DNA of 64,000 bases from Gallionella sp. (GCA_030681375.1 JAUXWM010000079.1:48575-112574), one strand, 5' to 3'; counted from the first letter of the stretch, positions 29,660 to 39,887 are shown. A program made the numbers and translations. Notes: generated by a model not told the origin, from the sequence alone.

Positions 29660-30774
29660 CTCGCGGCCTTCTGCGAAATAGCGCGCTGCGTTCCGGTTTC
29701 CGCTGCGTTTTCATGACTCAGGCGATACGTGCGCACGGCTTGCAAACTGGCGCTGATATCCGGCAACTCGATGTTGATACTGGCGCTGGCCAACTTGTTA
29801 AGCTCGTCCAGCAGGCGCGAACCTTCCGGCGAATTGATATCGAAAAATTGTCTGGTCCAAAGCTGCGCGGTTTTCAGTTCCTGCCTGTAGCTTTCCTGAT
29901 CGCGTGACAACAATGCCAGACGCGCCAGCATCAGACGCATCTTCAGATTTTCACGCAGAAAAAACTCCTGTTTGGGCGGCAACAACGGAATTTGTGCCAG
30001 ACCGGTATTCTCTATCCGCACCAGTTGTTTGACTTCCAGCCAGATGGCCCGCAGCGGCTTTTGCCAGATCGCCTCATCCACGGCGGGGGTTTCCTTTGGC
30101 ACTACCCTGTTTTCAGAAGGGCGATGCCGGTCAACCAGCGGCAATACATCCACGGCCGGCAACAACCTGTTGATCTGTAAATTAAGTCCGGCAACATCCA
30201 CCTTGGGCAGTGCGCGCAGCTTATCTATATCCTGACCGATAGAGTTGCGCAAGCCGTTGAATGCGATCCGCTCCATACGCTGCAAACGGGCATCGGCGTT
30301 CTCCATGGCAATCAGCGCCGCCTTCACATTCCCCGACAATTGCAACTGCTGACCCGCAATCAGCAACAGCTGTTCGACGTCCGCCATAGCGGTTTCATCA
30401 CGGCTGATCGACAGGCTGTTATACAAGGTTTCCAGCGCAACACGCTGATTCTGCGCCTCAGCGTGATAAGCCTCGAGGGCGGCCACATTGACCGCCATCG
30501 CACGCACTTCATCCTGATTCTTTGCAATCAGGATCGCATTCGCCTTACTGTCGCCATCCATCTCGGCAATCTTCTGTGCCAGCTCCTGCCGCATCGCGCT
30601 GATCGCGCTTTGCCCTTCCAGCCATTGCCAGATAAAAATAACCACCAACACGACGAGCGTCAGCTGAGTGATGCTGACCCGCGCAAACATATCGGCCATT
30701 GACGTTTTATGCGTCAACCGTGGTGCTGTCGCGGCTTCCGGCTGATGCTGCTCGCGTGTGGTATTTTCGCTCAT
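29656..30774 (-). CDS. hemX: HemX-like membrane protein of haem synthesis operon
   Basis: A 372-residue single-span inner-membrane protein (helix at about 32-52, ITQLTLVVLVVIFIWQWLEG). A coiled-coil region follows (about 55-130) and then the HemX domain (QLLLIAGQQLQLSGNVKAALIAMENADARLQRMERIAFNGLRNSIGQDIDKL). It is annotated in databases as uroporphyrinogen-III C-methyltransferase, but it lacks the methyltransferase fold and its biochemical role is not established. It overlaps hemD upstream and hemY downstream by four bases each. Confidence 0.9.
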   Translation of the reverse strand: MSENTTREQHQPEAATAPRLTHKTSMADMFARVSITQLTLVVLVVIFIWQWLEGQSAISAMRQELAQKIAEMDGDSKANAILIAKNQDEVRAMAVNVAALEAYHAEAQNQRVALETLYNSLSISRDETAMADVEQLLLIAGQQLQLSGNVKAALIAMENADARLQRMERIAFNGLRNSIGQDIDKLRALPKVDVAGLNLQINRLLPAVDVLPLVDRHRPSENRVVPKETPAVDEAIWQKPLRAIWLEVKQLVRIENTGLAQIPLLPPKQEFFLRENLKMRLMLARLALLSRDQESYRQELKTAQLWTRQFFDINSPEGSRLLDELNKLASASINIELPDISASLQAVRTYRLSHENAAETGTQRAISQKAAR

Positions 30775-31628
30775 GAGATGGCTTTCCTTTCGGCCCAGGC
30801 CAGCAATGCAGACAACAAACCCTCATCCCCCGCACCCGTCAGATGCACTTGCGCCCAACCCTGACGGTGCGCCAATTCAGCGATGCGTTGATGTGGCGCA
30901 AATAACGGCATCTTACACAAGGCCATGCGTGCCTGCACATCCAGCATCTGCCACAAATAACCCAGCGCCTCGCTGCTGGTCACCGTAATGACATCCGGCT
31001 GCGCGCGCAATAATTCACTGACCGGCTGTTGTGCCTGACTGCGCCGGTAGCAGGTCACATATTCCAACGTTGCACCCCGCGACTTGAGCGTATCGCCCAG
31101 CAGTTCGCGCCCGCCATCGCCACGAAAAATCATCACCCGCCATCCGGCGATGTGCTGCAATTCCGGCATAGCCAGCAAACCCTCACTGTCAAACCGCTCC
31201 ACTGGGACGATGACCTTGGCAACCCCGGCTTCATGCAAGGCTTTCGCGCTGCCCAGTCCCACCGTGGCGATGTTCGGGACTTGCGCCGCAGACATGCCGG
31301 ATGCGCGTATCGCCGCCATGCCATATTGCACGGCATTCGGGCTGACAAAAATAGTCAGATTGCAATCTGAAAGATGCGAAATTTGTTGTTGCAGCGCCTG
31401 TTCATCCTGAACCGGCGCTATATCCAGCAAGGGAAACAACAGCGCAACGCCGCCCGCCTGTTCAATCGCCTGCGCCAGTGGTGTCGCCTGATCACGCGGA
31501 CGCGTGACCAGTATTTTCAAACCGGCGAGCGGCCGGGCTACATCAAACGCGCACAGCGCGCCCGCGCCCCCCTCCCCTGTACATGAGGGAGAGTTAGAAG
31601 ATAGGGTGCGGGCATGGCCGGATTTCAT
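30771..31628 (-). CDS. hemD: Uroporphyrinogen-III synthase
   Basis: Cyclises hydroxymethylbilane to uroporphyrinogen III, the branch point to haem, sirohaem and cobalamin. The catalytic part starts near residue 38 (GLKILVTRPRDQATPLAQAIEQAGG). It includes NLTIFVSPNAVQYGMAAIR, IATVGLGSAKALHEAG and VITVTSSEALGYLWQML. Residues 1-36 (MKSGHARTLSSNSPSCTGEG...) are not typical of the family and are encoded by a palindromic REP-like segment. No better start codon is visible in frame after it. It starts 19 bases after hemC and overlaps hemX. Confidence 0.92.
   Translation of the reverse strand: MKSGHARTLSSNSPSCTGEGGAGALCAFDVARPLAGLKILVTRPRDQATPLAQAIEQAGGVALLFPLLDIAPVQDEQALQQQISHLSDCNLTIFVSPNAVQYGMAAIRASGMSAAQVPNIATVGLGSAKALHEAGVAKVIVPVERFDSEGLLAMPELQHIAGWRVMIFRGDGGRELLGDTLKSRGATLEYVTCYRRSQAQQPVSELLRAQPDVITVTSSEALGYLWQMLDVQARMALCKMPLFAPHQRIAELAHRQGWAQVHLTGAGDEGLLSALLAWAERKAIS
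31560..31616. repeat. REP-like palindrome at the hemC-hemD junction
   Basis: On the minus strand the segment reads CCGCACCCTATCTTCTAACT, then CTCCCTCATGTACAGGGGAGG. The CTCCCT-(loop)-GGGGAG palindrome next to a CACCCTA box is the layout of common intergenic repeats. It supplies the first ~20 codons of the hemD reading frame. Confidence 0.5.
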
Positions 31629-31647
31629 TATTCAGGCATCATGCCTG

Positions 31648-32613
31648 TTAATCATTCAGTGCGGCTAAAATTTCGCCTGCGCCCTGAGCCAGCAGGGCAT
31701 CGGCAATCTTGCCGCCCAGCGCTTCCGGATTTTCAATGTCGCCCATCGCTTCCGCACGCAACATGCGCTGTCCATCCGGACTGGCAACAAAACCGCGCAT
31801 GCGCAACTGGCCGTCCTGGATTTCGGCAAACCCGCCCAGCGGCACCTGGCAACTACCGTTCAGCGTCAGGCTCATCGCGCGTTCGGCCAGCACACAGGCG
31901 GCGGTATCAGCATGATGCAACGGTTGCAGCGCAGCGATCACATCATGACGGTCGGTGCGACACTCGATACCCAGCGCTCCTTGGCCTACCGCAGGCAGAC
32001 TGTCTTCGCTGGAAATAATGCCGCGAATACGCGCGGCCAGACCCAGACGTTTAAGCCCGGCTGCCGCGAGTATGATCGCCGCATACTGGCCTTCGTCCAG
32101 CTTGCGCAAACGGGTCTGAACATTGCCGCGCAACGGTTCAATGCTGAGGTGCGGAAAACGCGCGCGCAACTGGCTTTCGCGACGCAGACTGGACGTACCG
32201 ACCACGCTGCCGGCTGGCAAATCGGCCAGATTTTCATAGTCATTTGAAACAAACGCATCATGCGGGTCTTCACGCTCGCCTATGACTGCCAGCACGAAAC
32301 CTTCCGGCATGCGCATAGGCACATCTTTGAGCGAATGTACGGCGAGATCGGCGCTGCCGTCTGCCAGCGCGGTCTCCAACTCCTTGACAAACAGGCCTTT
32401 ACCGCCAATTTTTGACAGTGACACATCCAGTATCTGGTCGCCTTGTGTGGTCATACCCAGGATACTGACCTCAGTTTGCGGATATAATGCACGCAACCTG
32501 TCCCTGATATGTTCAGCCTGCCACATGGCCAGCGCGCTTTCACGCGATGCGATTACCAGGCGAGCCGGCGGGATAGGTGAAGGCGACGGTAATGTTGAAG
32601 AGGCTGCTCTCAT
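31648..32613 (-). CDS. hemC: Porphobilinogen deaminase (hydroxymethylbilane synthase)
   Basis: Joins four porphobilinogens into hydroxymethylbilane. The 321-residue enzyme shows [22 protein letters not shown], the catalytic aspartate stretch [13 protein letters not shown], the arginine block [16 protein letters not shown]...[30 protein letters not shown] (here in pieces) and the dipyrromethane cofactor cysteine in [13 protein letters not shown]. It is the first gene of hemCDXY and is divergent from ppc. Confidence 0.97.
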   Translation of the reverse strand: MRAASSTLPSPSPIPPARLVIASRESALAMWQAEHIRDRLRALYPQTEVSILGMTTQGDQILDVSLSKIGGKGLFVKELETALADGSADLAVHSLKDVPMRMPEGFVLAVIGEREDPHDAFVSNDYENLADLPAGSVVGTSSLRRESQLRARFPHLSIEPLRGNVQTRLRKLDEGQYAAIILAAAGLKRLGLAARIRGIISSEDSLPAVGQGALGIECRTDRHDVIAALQPLHHADTAACVLAERAMSLTLNGSCQVPLGGFAEIQDGQLRMRGFVASPDGQRMLRAEAMGDIENPEALGGKIADALLAQGAGEILAALND

Positions 32614-32695
32614 CGGATTTCCTGAATTTTTTGTGATTAATTACGCGGCGCATTCTAACACGGAGCCTGCCGCGCTTTTTTGCGTATAAATTAAG

Positions 32696-35470
32696 ATGAC
32701 TTTATTTTTTGCTCCTGCCAATATTTCCAGTCGAGATATTCCCCTCCGTGAAGACGTCCGCCTGCTCGGTCGCATTCTTGGCGACACCCTGCGCGAACAG
32801 GAGGGTGAAGAAACCTTTCAGCTGGTCGAGAATGTGCGTCGCTCTGCGGTACGTTTCCGCAAGACCCAGGACAGCCGCGATCGCGTGCGACTCGAAAAAA
32901 TGCTGGACGATCTGTCACCCGACGAGACACTCGCCGTGGTGCGCGCCTTCAGCTATTTTTCCCAGCTCTCCAATATTGCCGAAGATTTGCACAATGACCG
33001 CCTACATCGCGCTCAGCTCAAGGCGGGCGCTGCGCTCAAAAACGGCAGCCTGCTGCTGGCACTGGATAGGATCGAAAAGAAGCCCGTCGATAAGGACACG
33101 CTACAGTCCTTCCTTAATAGCGCGCTAATCTCGCCGGTACTGACCGCGCATCCCACCGAAGTACAACGCAAAAGCATACTGGATTGCCATCTGATCATCT
33201 CCAGCCTGATGACTAAACGCGATCGCCTCGACATGACACCCGTCGAAATGGCTGACAACGAAAATGCCCTGCGTCGCTTCGTGCTGATTCTGTGGCAGAC
33301 GCGCATGCTGCGCACGGCCAAGCTGAATGTGCGCGACGAGATCAGGAACGGCCTGGAGTTTTATCGCTATACCTTCCTGAAGGAAATCCCCAGGATATAC
33401 GCCAAGCTGGAAAAACAACTGCGCACGCGCTACGACGAAGAGATCACGATCCCACCGCTGTTACGCGTAGGCAGCTGGATAGGCGGAGACCGCGACGGCA
33501 ATCCTTTTGTGACCCACGAAGTCATGCAATATGCGGCGCAACATCATTCCGCGCTGGCGTTCGAACATTACCTGAATGAGACCCATGTCCTCGGCAAACG
33601 CCTGAGCCTGACAGATCGTCTGGCCGATGTCAGCGATGAGTTGCGCCTGCTTTCCGACGCCTCGCCGGACATGGCGGTCAGTCGCGAGGACGAGCCTTAT
33701 CGCCGCGCGCTGATACTGATTTATTCACGCCTGTCGGCAACAGCCAAACAACTCGACCACGAAATTTCGCATCTCCCGCCGGTAGGCAAAGACGCCGAGC
33801 CCTACGCTACGCCGCAACAGTTCATTGCCGATCTGGATGTGTTAATTGAATCGCTGCTCGATCATGGTGCCTTGTATCTGGCGCGCGGTCGACTGGCCAA
33901 TCTGCGCCGCTCCGCAGAGGTCTTCGGCTTCCACCTGGCACCACTGGACATGCGCCAACATAGTGCAATACACGAACAAACGGTCAGCGAACTGCTTGCG
34001 CGCGCCACGACTGTCGCAAATTATTCCGCACTCGATGAAGCCGCGCGCCGCACCGTCCTGCTGGACACCCTGCAAGCGGGCAAGCTACTGATCGGTGACC
34101 TTGAACAATACTCCGATGTCGTCCAGAGCGAATTGCGCATCATGCAGGCTGCCGCAGACATACATCGACGCTATGGCCGCGCCGCATTGCCCAACCATAT
34201 CATCTCCAAAGCAGACGCCGTGAGCGACATGCTGGAACTGGCGCTGATGCTACAACAGGTGAACCTGCTGGAATCGGGCGATACGCCGCAACTCCATGTC
34301 AATATCATCCCGCTGTTTGAAACCATCGAAGATCTGCGCGGCTGCGGACCTATCATGGACGAACTTTTCGCCATTCCCTACTATCGCCAACTGCTGGCCA
34401 GACGCGACAACACGCAGGAAGTCATGCTGGGTTATTCCGACAGCAACAAGGACGGCGGTTACATCACGGCCAACTGGGAACTGTATAAGGCTGAGCTGGA
34501 ACTGGTCAAAGTATTCACCAAATATGGCATAGAACTGCGCCTGTTTCATGGACGCGGCGGCACAGTCGGACGCGGCGGTGGCCCCAGCTATGACGCAATC
34601 CTGGCACAACCGCCGGGCAGCGTGAACGGGCAAATCCGCATCACCGAACAAGGCGAGGTGATTTCCAGCAAATATTCCAATCCAGAAATCGGCCAGCGCA
34701 ATCTGGAAACCCTGATTGCCGCCACCATGGAAGCCACGCTGTTGCATCATCACGGCGCGGACAGTGCGATGCCGGAATATCACCGCATCATGGAAGAGCT
34801 AAGCCTGGATGCGTTCGCGGCTTATCGCAAGCTGGTGTATGAAACACCCGGCTTCACCGAATATTTTTTCATAGCCACCCCGATCCGCGAAATCGCCGAA
34901 CTCAACATTGGCAGCCGTCCGTCGTCACGCAAGGCCTCCGACCGCATCGAAGACCTGCGCGCCATCCCCTGGGTGTTCAGCTGGGGGCTGAATCGCACGC
35001 TGCTGCCGGGCTGGCTCGGTTTCGGCAGCGCGGTACAGCAATTCATCGCCCGCGAAGGCGACGCCGGCCTGGCACAGCTGCAGGCCATGTACAAAAACTG
35101 GGCGTTCTTCCGTGGATTGATGTCCAATATGGATATGGTGCTATCCAAGACAGACATGGGAATCGCCTCGCGCTATGCCGAACTGGTGGAAGACATCGAG
35201 CTGCGCGAACGCATCTTCGGTGCGATTCACAGCGAATGGGAAGTGACCGTCAAAATGCTGTTCAAGGTGACCGGCAACACCTCGCTGTTGCAGGACAATC
35301 CCACCTTCGCGCGCAGCCTGCTGACACGCTCACCCTATATTGACCCGCTCAATCACTTGCAAGTCTCGCTGCTGGAACGTCATCGTGCCGGTGACGACAG
35401 CGAGCAGGTCAAACGCGCCATCCATCTGACCATCAACGGCATTGCGACCGGCCTGCGCAACAGCGGCTGA
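32696..35470 (+). CDS. ppc: Phosphoenolpyruvate carboxylase
   Basis: Carboxylates phosphoenolpyruvate with bicarbonate to oxaloacetate, filling the TCA pool in an autotroph. The 924-residue protein has both signatures: VLTAHPTEVQRKS with catalytic His152, and the second block MLGYSDSNKDGGYITANWELY. It also has FHGRGGTVGRGGGP and the C-terminal ATGLRNSG end, where the regulatory site lies. The ATG at 32696 has little Shine-Dalgarno sequence. Divergent from hemC with 82 bases between. Confidence 0.97.
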   Translation: MTLFFAPANISSRDIPLREDVRLLGRILGDTLREQEGEETFQLVENVRRSAVRFRKTQDSRDRVRLEKMLDDLSPDETLAVVRAFSYFSQLSNIAEDLHNDRLHRAQLKAGAALKNGSLLLALDRIEKKPVDKDTLQSFLNSALISPVLTAHPTEVQRKSILDCHLIISSLMTKRDRLDMTPVEMADNENALRRFVLILWQTRMLRTAKLNVRDEIRNGLEFYRYTFLKEIPRIYAKLEKQLRTRYDEEITIPPLLRVGSWIGGDRDGNPFVTHEVMQYAAQHHSALAFEHYLNETHVLGKRLSLTDRLADVSDELRLLSDASPDMAVSREDEPYRRALILIYSRLSATAKQLDHEISHLPPVGKDAEPYATPQQFIADLDVLIESLLDHGALYLARGRLANLRRSAEVFGFHLAPLDMRQHSAIHEQTVSELLARATTVANYSALDEAARRTVLLDTLQAGKLLIGDLEQYSDVVQSELRIMQAAADIHRRYGRAALPNHIISKADAVSDMLELALMLQQVNLLESGDTPQLHVNIIPLFETIEDLRGCGPIMDELFAIPYYRQLLARRDNTQEVMLGYSDSNKDGGYITANWELYKAELELVKVFTKYGIELRLFHGRGGTVGRGGGPSYDAILAQPPGSVNGQIRITEQGEVISSKYSNPEIGQRNLETLIAATMEATLLHHHGADSAMPEYHRIMEELSLDAFAAYRKLVYETPGFTEYFFIATPIREIAELNIGSRPSSRKASDRIEDLRAIPWVFSWGLNRTLLPGWLGFGSAVQQFIAREGDAGLAQLQAMYKNWAFFRGLMSNMDMVLSKTDMGIASRYAELVEDIELRERIFGAIHSEWEVTVKMLFKVTGNTSLLQDNPTFARSLLTRSPYIDPLNHLQVSLLERHRAGDDSEQVKRAIHLTINGIATGLRNSG

Positions 35471-35571
35471 TCAAACACGTGGCCTTCGTAGTGCTGGTAA
35501 ATGGTTAGAAATCGTGAAATCGCTTTTTCATGCAATGCTACACCCACTACGACAGAGCCAGCGTCTATGGC

Positions 35572-35910
35572 TTATTCGATTAGCGTAACTGCTGTAACAG
35601 CGGTTATCTTGTCGATATCCAGCTGCACTTCGCAGTATTCGTTGATCTCGCTGGCGGGTGTGGGGTCGTCAGTGCAACTGCAACCGCCGATCACGCCCTG
35701 ATAGAAAATCCCCGCCTTGACGCGTATGACATCCTGCAAATCGACAACGCTGCTGATCATCGCGCTGATCGGTGTGTCGGCCACATAATTTCCGCTTGCC
35801 AGCCCCTGTTGCAGGGGCAATTGGTCTGTAGCCAATTGTGACAACTCCCGTTTAAGAACAGCCTCAAAATCGCTTGCTCCCCAGGCGCGCAATGCTTTTT
35901 CGAGTCGCAT
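35572..35910 (-). CDS. Conserved hypothetical protein coupled to pepD
   Basis: A 112-residue soluble protein beginning MRLEKALRAWGASDFEAVLKRELSQL. It has a conserved-looking core AGIFYQGVIGGCSCTDDPTPASEINEYCEVQLDIDK. I recognise the pattern from other betaproteobacterial genomes, but no function is known. The CSC-(x)n-C cysteines and acidic surroundings could bind a metal, which is inference. The ATG overlaps the pepD stop as TGATG, so the two are coupled. Confidence 0.78.
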   Translation of the reverse strand: MRLEKALRAWGASDFEAVLKRELSQLATDQLPLQQGLASGNYVADTPISAMISSVVDLQDVIRVKAGIFYQGVIGGCSCTDDPTPASEINEYCEVQLDIDKITAVTAVTLIE

Positions 35911-37373
35911 CAGTACCCGTCCTTGGCCAGTGCCTGCAATATCGCCCTGAGCAAGGTCCAGCAGCGTGCAACAGAGGCGATTTCCACCCGCTCGCCGGGC
36001 GCATGCGCGCCGCGTATATCCGGCCCGAAGGAGATCATTTCCAGATGCGGATGGCTGGCGGCGAGCAGCCCGCATTCCAGTCCGGCGTGAATCACCTGCA
36101 ATCCGGCGGGTTGACCAAATTGCGCGCTGTAAACCTGCTGGCACAACGCCAGTAAACCGGATGACGGGTTCGGTGTCCAGCCCGGATACGCGCCGTGTTT
36201 CCCTGCGCGCAAGCCGTAGCCGACAGCGTATGAAATCAACTTGTCGGCCAGCGCATCTGCGCGTTCATCCAGCAACGAGCGCACCTTGAATGTTGCCCTG
36301 AAAACACCCTGCTCCAGAACAGCCACCCCCAGATTGCTCGAAGTGTCGGTCACACCGGGGAAATCCTCACTCACGCGCGCCACCCCGTTCGCGACTGTAT
36401 CGAGAAAAGCCAGCAGCGGCGCTGTGTGGGCAATGCCTGTATCCGGTATGGCATCGTAATGCTTGCACACCAGCGACACGCCCGCATCCACCTCTTTGAA
36501 GCGCATCCGCCATGACTCATGACGGTGTTGCACCCATGCGTCGATATTTGACGCCATCGCGACGGGCAGCGCGCACACGGCGTATGCCTCGCGCGGGATT
36601 GCGTTGCGCGCCGTACCGCCATTCAAGGCCATCAGCCTAAGGTCGGTATGCGCAGCCAAATCGCGCAGCGCTTCCGCCAGCAACTTGATCGCATTGCCTC
36701 GACCCAGATGGATGTCGATACCTGAATGTCCGCCGCGCAGACCGGACACTTCGAAGCGCAGCAGCGCATAGTCCGGCGGAATATCTTGCCGCTCACATTC
36801 ATGATGCACTTCCACATCCACGCCGCCTGCGCAACCGAGATAGAAGTGCCCCCAGTCTTCGCTATCCAGGTTGATCAGCGTTTTGCCCTGCAAGCTGCCG
36901 GGCAGGAGCCCGCGCGCGCCATCCATGCCGGACTCCTCGTTGACGGTGAGCAACACCTCAAGCGCCGGATGGATCAGGTCCGGCGCTTCGAGCGCCGCCA
37001 GCACGAGTGCCACGCCTATGCCGTTGTCCGCGCCCAGCGTGGTGTTTTCCGCCACCAGCCAGCCGTCGCGCACCACTACGTTGATCGGATCGCGCAAGAA
37101 ATCATGCTGCGTGCCGGAATTAACCTGACACACCATATCGAGGTGGCCTTGCAGAATCACGCCGGGCATCGCCTCGCAACCGGGGCTGGCAGATTTGTTC
37201 AGGATCAGGTTGCCCGCAGCATCGACTCGCGCCGCTATGCCGCGCGCCTCGGCCCAGACGCTCAGATGTTCGACCAGCGCGGCTTCGTGCAACGAGGCGC
37301 GCGGTATTTCGCACAGCGTCGCAAAATGTGCCCATACGGTTTGCGGATACAGGTTTTTCAAATTCGTGCCCAT
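35910..37373 (-). CDS. pepD: Aminoacyl-histidine dipeptidase (PepD, M20 family)
   Basis: Zinc metallopeptidase that splits Xaa-His and other dipeptides in the cytoplasm. The 487-residue protein has the M20 metal sites: LQGHLDMVCQVN, ENTTLGADNGIGVALVLAALE, TVNEESGMDGARGL and INLDSEDWGHFYLGCAGGVDVEV. The insert lid domain (about 190-390) and the C-terminal His region (VIHAGLECGLLAASHPHLEMISFGPDIRGAHAPGERVEI) are complete. It lies seven bases after the flavoprotein gene. Confidence 0.94.
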   Translation of the reverse strand: MGTNLKNLYPQTVWAHFATLCEIPRASLHEAALVEHLSVWAEARGIAARVDAAGNLILNKSASPGCEAMPGVILQGHLDMVCQVNSGTQHDFLRDPINVVVRDGWLVAENTTLGADNGIGVALVLAALEAPDLIHPALEVLLTVNEESGMDGARGLLPGSLQGKTLINLDSEDWGHFYLGCAGGVDVEVHHECERQDIPPDYALLRFEVSGLRGGHSGIDIHLGRGNAIKLLAEALRDLAAHTDLRLMALNGGTARNAIPREAYAVCALPVAMASNIDAWVQHRHESWRMRFKEVDAGVSLVCKHYDAIPDTGIAHTAPLLAFLDTVANGVARVSEDFPGVTDTSSNLGVAVLEQGVFRATFKVRSLLDERADALADKLISYAVGYGLRAGKHGAYPGWTPNPSSGLLALCQQVYSAQFGQPAGLQVIHAGLECGLLAASHPHLEMISFGPDIRGAHAPGERVEIASVARCWTLLRAILQALAKDGY

Positions 37374-37379
37374 TGTTTA

Positions 37380-38627
37380 TTAAAGATCGGGGTTATTATT
37401 GAACCAGTTCAGCACGCCCTGTCCTGCGACACGGCCGCTGGCGAAACAGGCGGTCAGCAGATAGCCACCGGTGGGTGCTTCCCAGTCCAGCATTTCGCCT
37501 GCGCAGAACACGCCAGGCAGCGCCATTAAATGCTCATCCAGCGCTTCGAAAACCACGCCGCCCGCGCTGCTGATCGCTTCGTCCAGCGGACGCGCGGCGA
37601 CCAGTGTCAGCGGCAGCGACTTGATCGCAGCGGCCAGTTTTCCTGGTTGATCGAAATCCTCACGCGGCAATTGTTCGCGCAACAACCCGCTCTTCACACC
37701 CTTGATATTTGCCCGGCTCTGCAAATGGCTGGACATCGAGCGCGAGCCGCGCGGATGATCCACTTCAGCCAGAACGCGCTTCAGCTCTTTGCCGGGCAAC
37801 AGATCGATGCTGATCATCGCGCTGCCTGTGGCATCGATCTCGTCGCGCAATTCAGCGGACAACGCATAAATCAGCCCGCCCTCGATCCCGCTGTCGGTCA
37901 CGATCACATCGCCCTGTTTCACGTGCGTCTGCCCCGCGCTATCGGTAAAACTCACCGCCACCGATTTCAACGGCTGCCCTGAAAATTTCTCGGTGAAATG
38001 CGCGCTCCAGTTCACATCAAAACCGCAGTTCGCGGGTTTAAGCGGTGCGATCTGAATCCCGCGTGCAGCCAGTATTGGCACCCATGCGCCATCCGAACCC
38101 AGCCGCGCCCAGCTGCCGCCGCCCAGCGCCAGAACGACCGCGTCGGCCTGAACCGTAATGGGGCCTGTTGCAGTTTCGAAACAGAGCGCTGCCTTTTCAC
38201 CGATGCGCTTTTCCCAGCCACACCAGCGATGGCGCATATGAAAATGCACACCGGACTCGCGCAGACGATGCAGCCAGGCGCGCAACAACGGTGCCGCCTT
38301 CATGTCAGCGGGGAATACCCGTCCCGAGCTGCCTACAAAGGTGGTGATTCCTAAGCCATGTACCCACTCGCGCAAGGCTTCCGGTCCGAAGGCATCGAGC
38401 AACGGTTTGATTTTTGCGCTGCGCGCGCGATAGCGCGACAAAAAAGCATCCGCAGCTTCGGCATGCGTGATATTCATACCACCTTTGCCCGCCATCAGAA
38501 ACTTGCGCCCCACGGTAGGCGTCGCATCATACAGATCGACACTAACGCCGCCCGCCACCAGCACTTCGGCTGCCATTAGTCCAGCCGGCCCTCCGCCGAT
38601 GACGGCGACTCGCGGATTATTCTTCAT
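37380..38627 (-). CDS. HI0933/BaiN-type FAD-dependent oxidoreductase
   Basis: A 415-residue flavoprotein with an N-terminal dinucleotide fold (VAVIGGGPAGLMAAEVLVAGG, then LYDATPTVGRKFLMAGKGGMNITH) and a second GG motif (ADAVVLALGGGSWARLGSDG). The C-terminal FAD motif is GVFCAGEMLDWEAPTGGYLLTACFASGRVAGQG. It belongs to the HI0933/TIGR03862 group of uncharacterised oxidoreductases; the substrate is unknown. It probably shares a transcript with pepD and the 112-residue gene. Confidence 0.9.
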   Translation of the reverse strand: MKNNPRVAVIGGGPAGLMAAEVLVAGGVSVDLYDATPTVGRKFLMAGKGGMNITHAEAADAFLSRYRARSAKIKPLLDAFGPEALREWVHGLGITTFVGSSGRVFPADMKAAPLLRAWLHRLRESGVHFHMRHRWCGWEKRIGEKAALCFETATGPITVQADAVVLALGGGSWARLGSDGAWVPILAARGIQIAPLKPANCGFDVNWSAHFTEKFSGQPLKSVAVSFTDSAGQTHVKQGDVIVTDSGIEGGLIYALSAELRDEIDATGSAMISIDLLPGKELKRVLAEVDHPRGSRSMSSHLQSRANIKGVKSGLLREQLPREDFDQPGKLAAAIKSLPLTLVAARPLDEAISSAGGVVFEALDEHLMALPGVFCAGEMLDWEAPTGGYLLTACFASGRVAGQGVLNWFNNNPDL

Positions 38628-38772
38628 GCGATGACTTTTTCAAGGAAATGATCCGGTTGTTATTGCAGCGCGGATTCTAAAACAGCCCACCCTGTTTGTC
38701 ACAGGCACGGCAGGTTTTATAAAATCTGCTGCAGCAACGAATATAATGGACAGCCCTTGCAGGAGAAAACAA

Positions 38773-39177
38773 ATGGACTTTATTTCATGGTCGGTATTCG
38801 GGATACTTTTCATACTCGCCGAATCCGCCATCGGCACCTCGTACCTGATGGCAATCGGCCTAGCCTTCGCCTATCCCGCCATCGCCGACTATGCGGGTTT
38901 ATCTGGCGGATTACAGTATGCAGCGTTCATACTGGGCAGCGTGGTTCACACGCTATTCGTCATGCTGTTACGCAAACGAAGCGGCGGCACATCGGACGCA
39001 CCGACAGATGTGGGGCAGCGCGTCGAAGTGATCGAATGGATAGATAACGGCACCGCTAGGGTCCGTTACCTCGACAAAGAGTGGCTGGCCGACAAGGCCG
39101 CGAGCGAAATGCCCGACGCCGAGCACGGCATCATCAAGTCGGTGCAATACGGCCGCCTCGTCATCACCACTGAATAG
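38773..39177 (+). CDS. NfeD-like membrane protein
   Basis: A 134-residue protein with two or three hydrophobic helices (about 4-30, 34-70) and a C-terminal OB-fold-like domain (VGQRVEVIEWIDNGTARVRYLDKEWLADKAASEMP). This is the layout of short NfeD proteins, which associate with SPFH/stomatin-type proteins in membrane quality control. No SPFH gene is adjacent. The start at 38773 has AGGAG upstream; an in-frame start 27 bases earlier is less likely. Confidence 0.78.
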   Translation: MDFISWSVFGILFILAESAIGTSYLMAIGLAFAYPAIADYAGLSGGLQYAAFILGSVVHTLFVMLLRKRSGGTSDAPTDVGQRVEVIEWIDNGTARVRYLDKEWLADKAASEMPDAEHGIIKSVQYGRLVITTE

Positions 39178-39209
39178 AACGCCGCAATCGCAGCCTCACG
39201 AAGGAAAAC

Positions 39210-39887
39210 ATGCTTCCCTACACCTTGCTCGACACCGCATCCTGGTCGGACACCACGCTGCGGCTTTACCAGCGCGGCGACGAATTTTCTATCCGCGTGG
39301 ACAAGGCGGGTGAGTTGATGAACAGCCGCGCGCATCACTCGGAGGCAGTGCTGGCTGAACTGGCTTGCAAGCAGATCGCCGGACGTGAGTATCCGCACCT
39401 GCTGGTGGGCGGCCTCGGCATCGGCTTTACGCTGGCGGCAGTGCTATCCCACACGGGTTCAGGCGCGCAAATAACCGTGTCCGAACTGATACCTGCGGTA
39501 GTGCGCTGGAACCGTGATTATATGGGCCACCTTGCCGGATTCCCGCTGAATGACGGGCGTGTTCACGTACTGGAGCAGGATGTCGCGAGGGTAATACGGG
39601 AACATGGCGACCACTTCGATGCCATCATGCTGGATGTGGACAACGGTCCGAGCTCATTCACTCACGGCGATAACGACGCCCTATACAGCCTGCGCGGCCT
39701 GCAACATGCTTATGCTGCGCTCAAGCCGGGCGGCGTACTCACGGTCTGGTCCGCCACTGCTGACCCGGCCTTTACTCAGCGCATGGTGAAGACAGGTTTT
39801 ATCGTATCGCAGCAGCGGGTGGGGTCACACAAGGCAAAGCGCGGCAATCGACACACCATCTGGATCGGCGTCCGCCCTGACAACTGA
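39210..39887 (+). CDS. Spermidine synthase-like methyltransferase-fold protein
   Basis: A 225-residue protein with the SpeE-like Rossmann core: EYPHLLVGGLGIGFTLAAVLSHTGSGAQITVSELIPAVVRWNRDY, then FDAIMLDVDNGPSSFTHGDNDALYSLRGL and ALKPGGVLTVWSA. The GGLGIG glycine loop and VSEL acidic residue bind the (decarboxylated) AdoMet-like ligand. It lacks the N-terminal beta domain of true spermidine synthases, so the substrate is uncertain. It follows the NfeD-like gene by 32 bases. Confidence 0.8.
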   Translation: MLPYTLLDTASWSDTTLRLYQRGDEFSIRVDKAGELMNSRAHHSEAVLAELACKQIAGREYPHLLVGGLGIGFTLAAVLSHTGSGAQITVSELIPAVVRWNRDYMGHLAGFPLNDGRVHVLEQDVARVIREHGDHFDAIMLDVDNGPSSFTHGDNDALYSLRGLQHAYAALKPGGVLTVWSATADPAFTQRMVKTGFIVSQQRVGSHKAKRGNRHTIWIGVRPDN

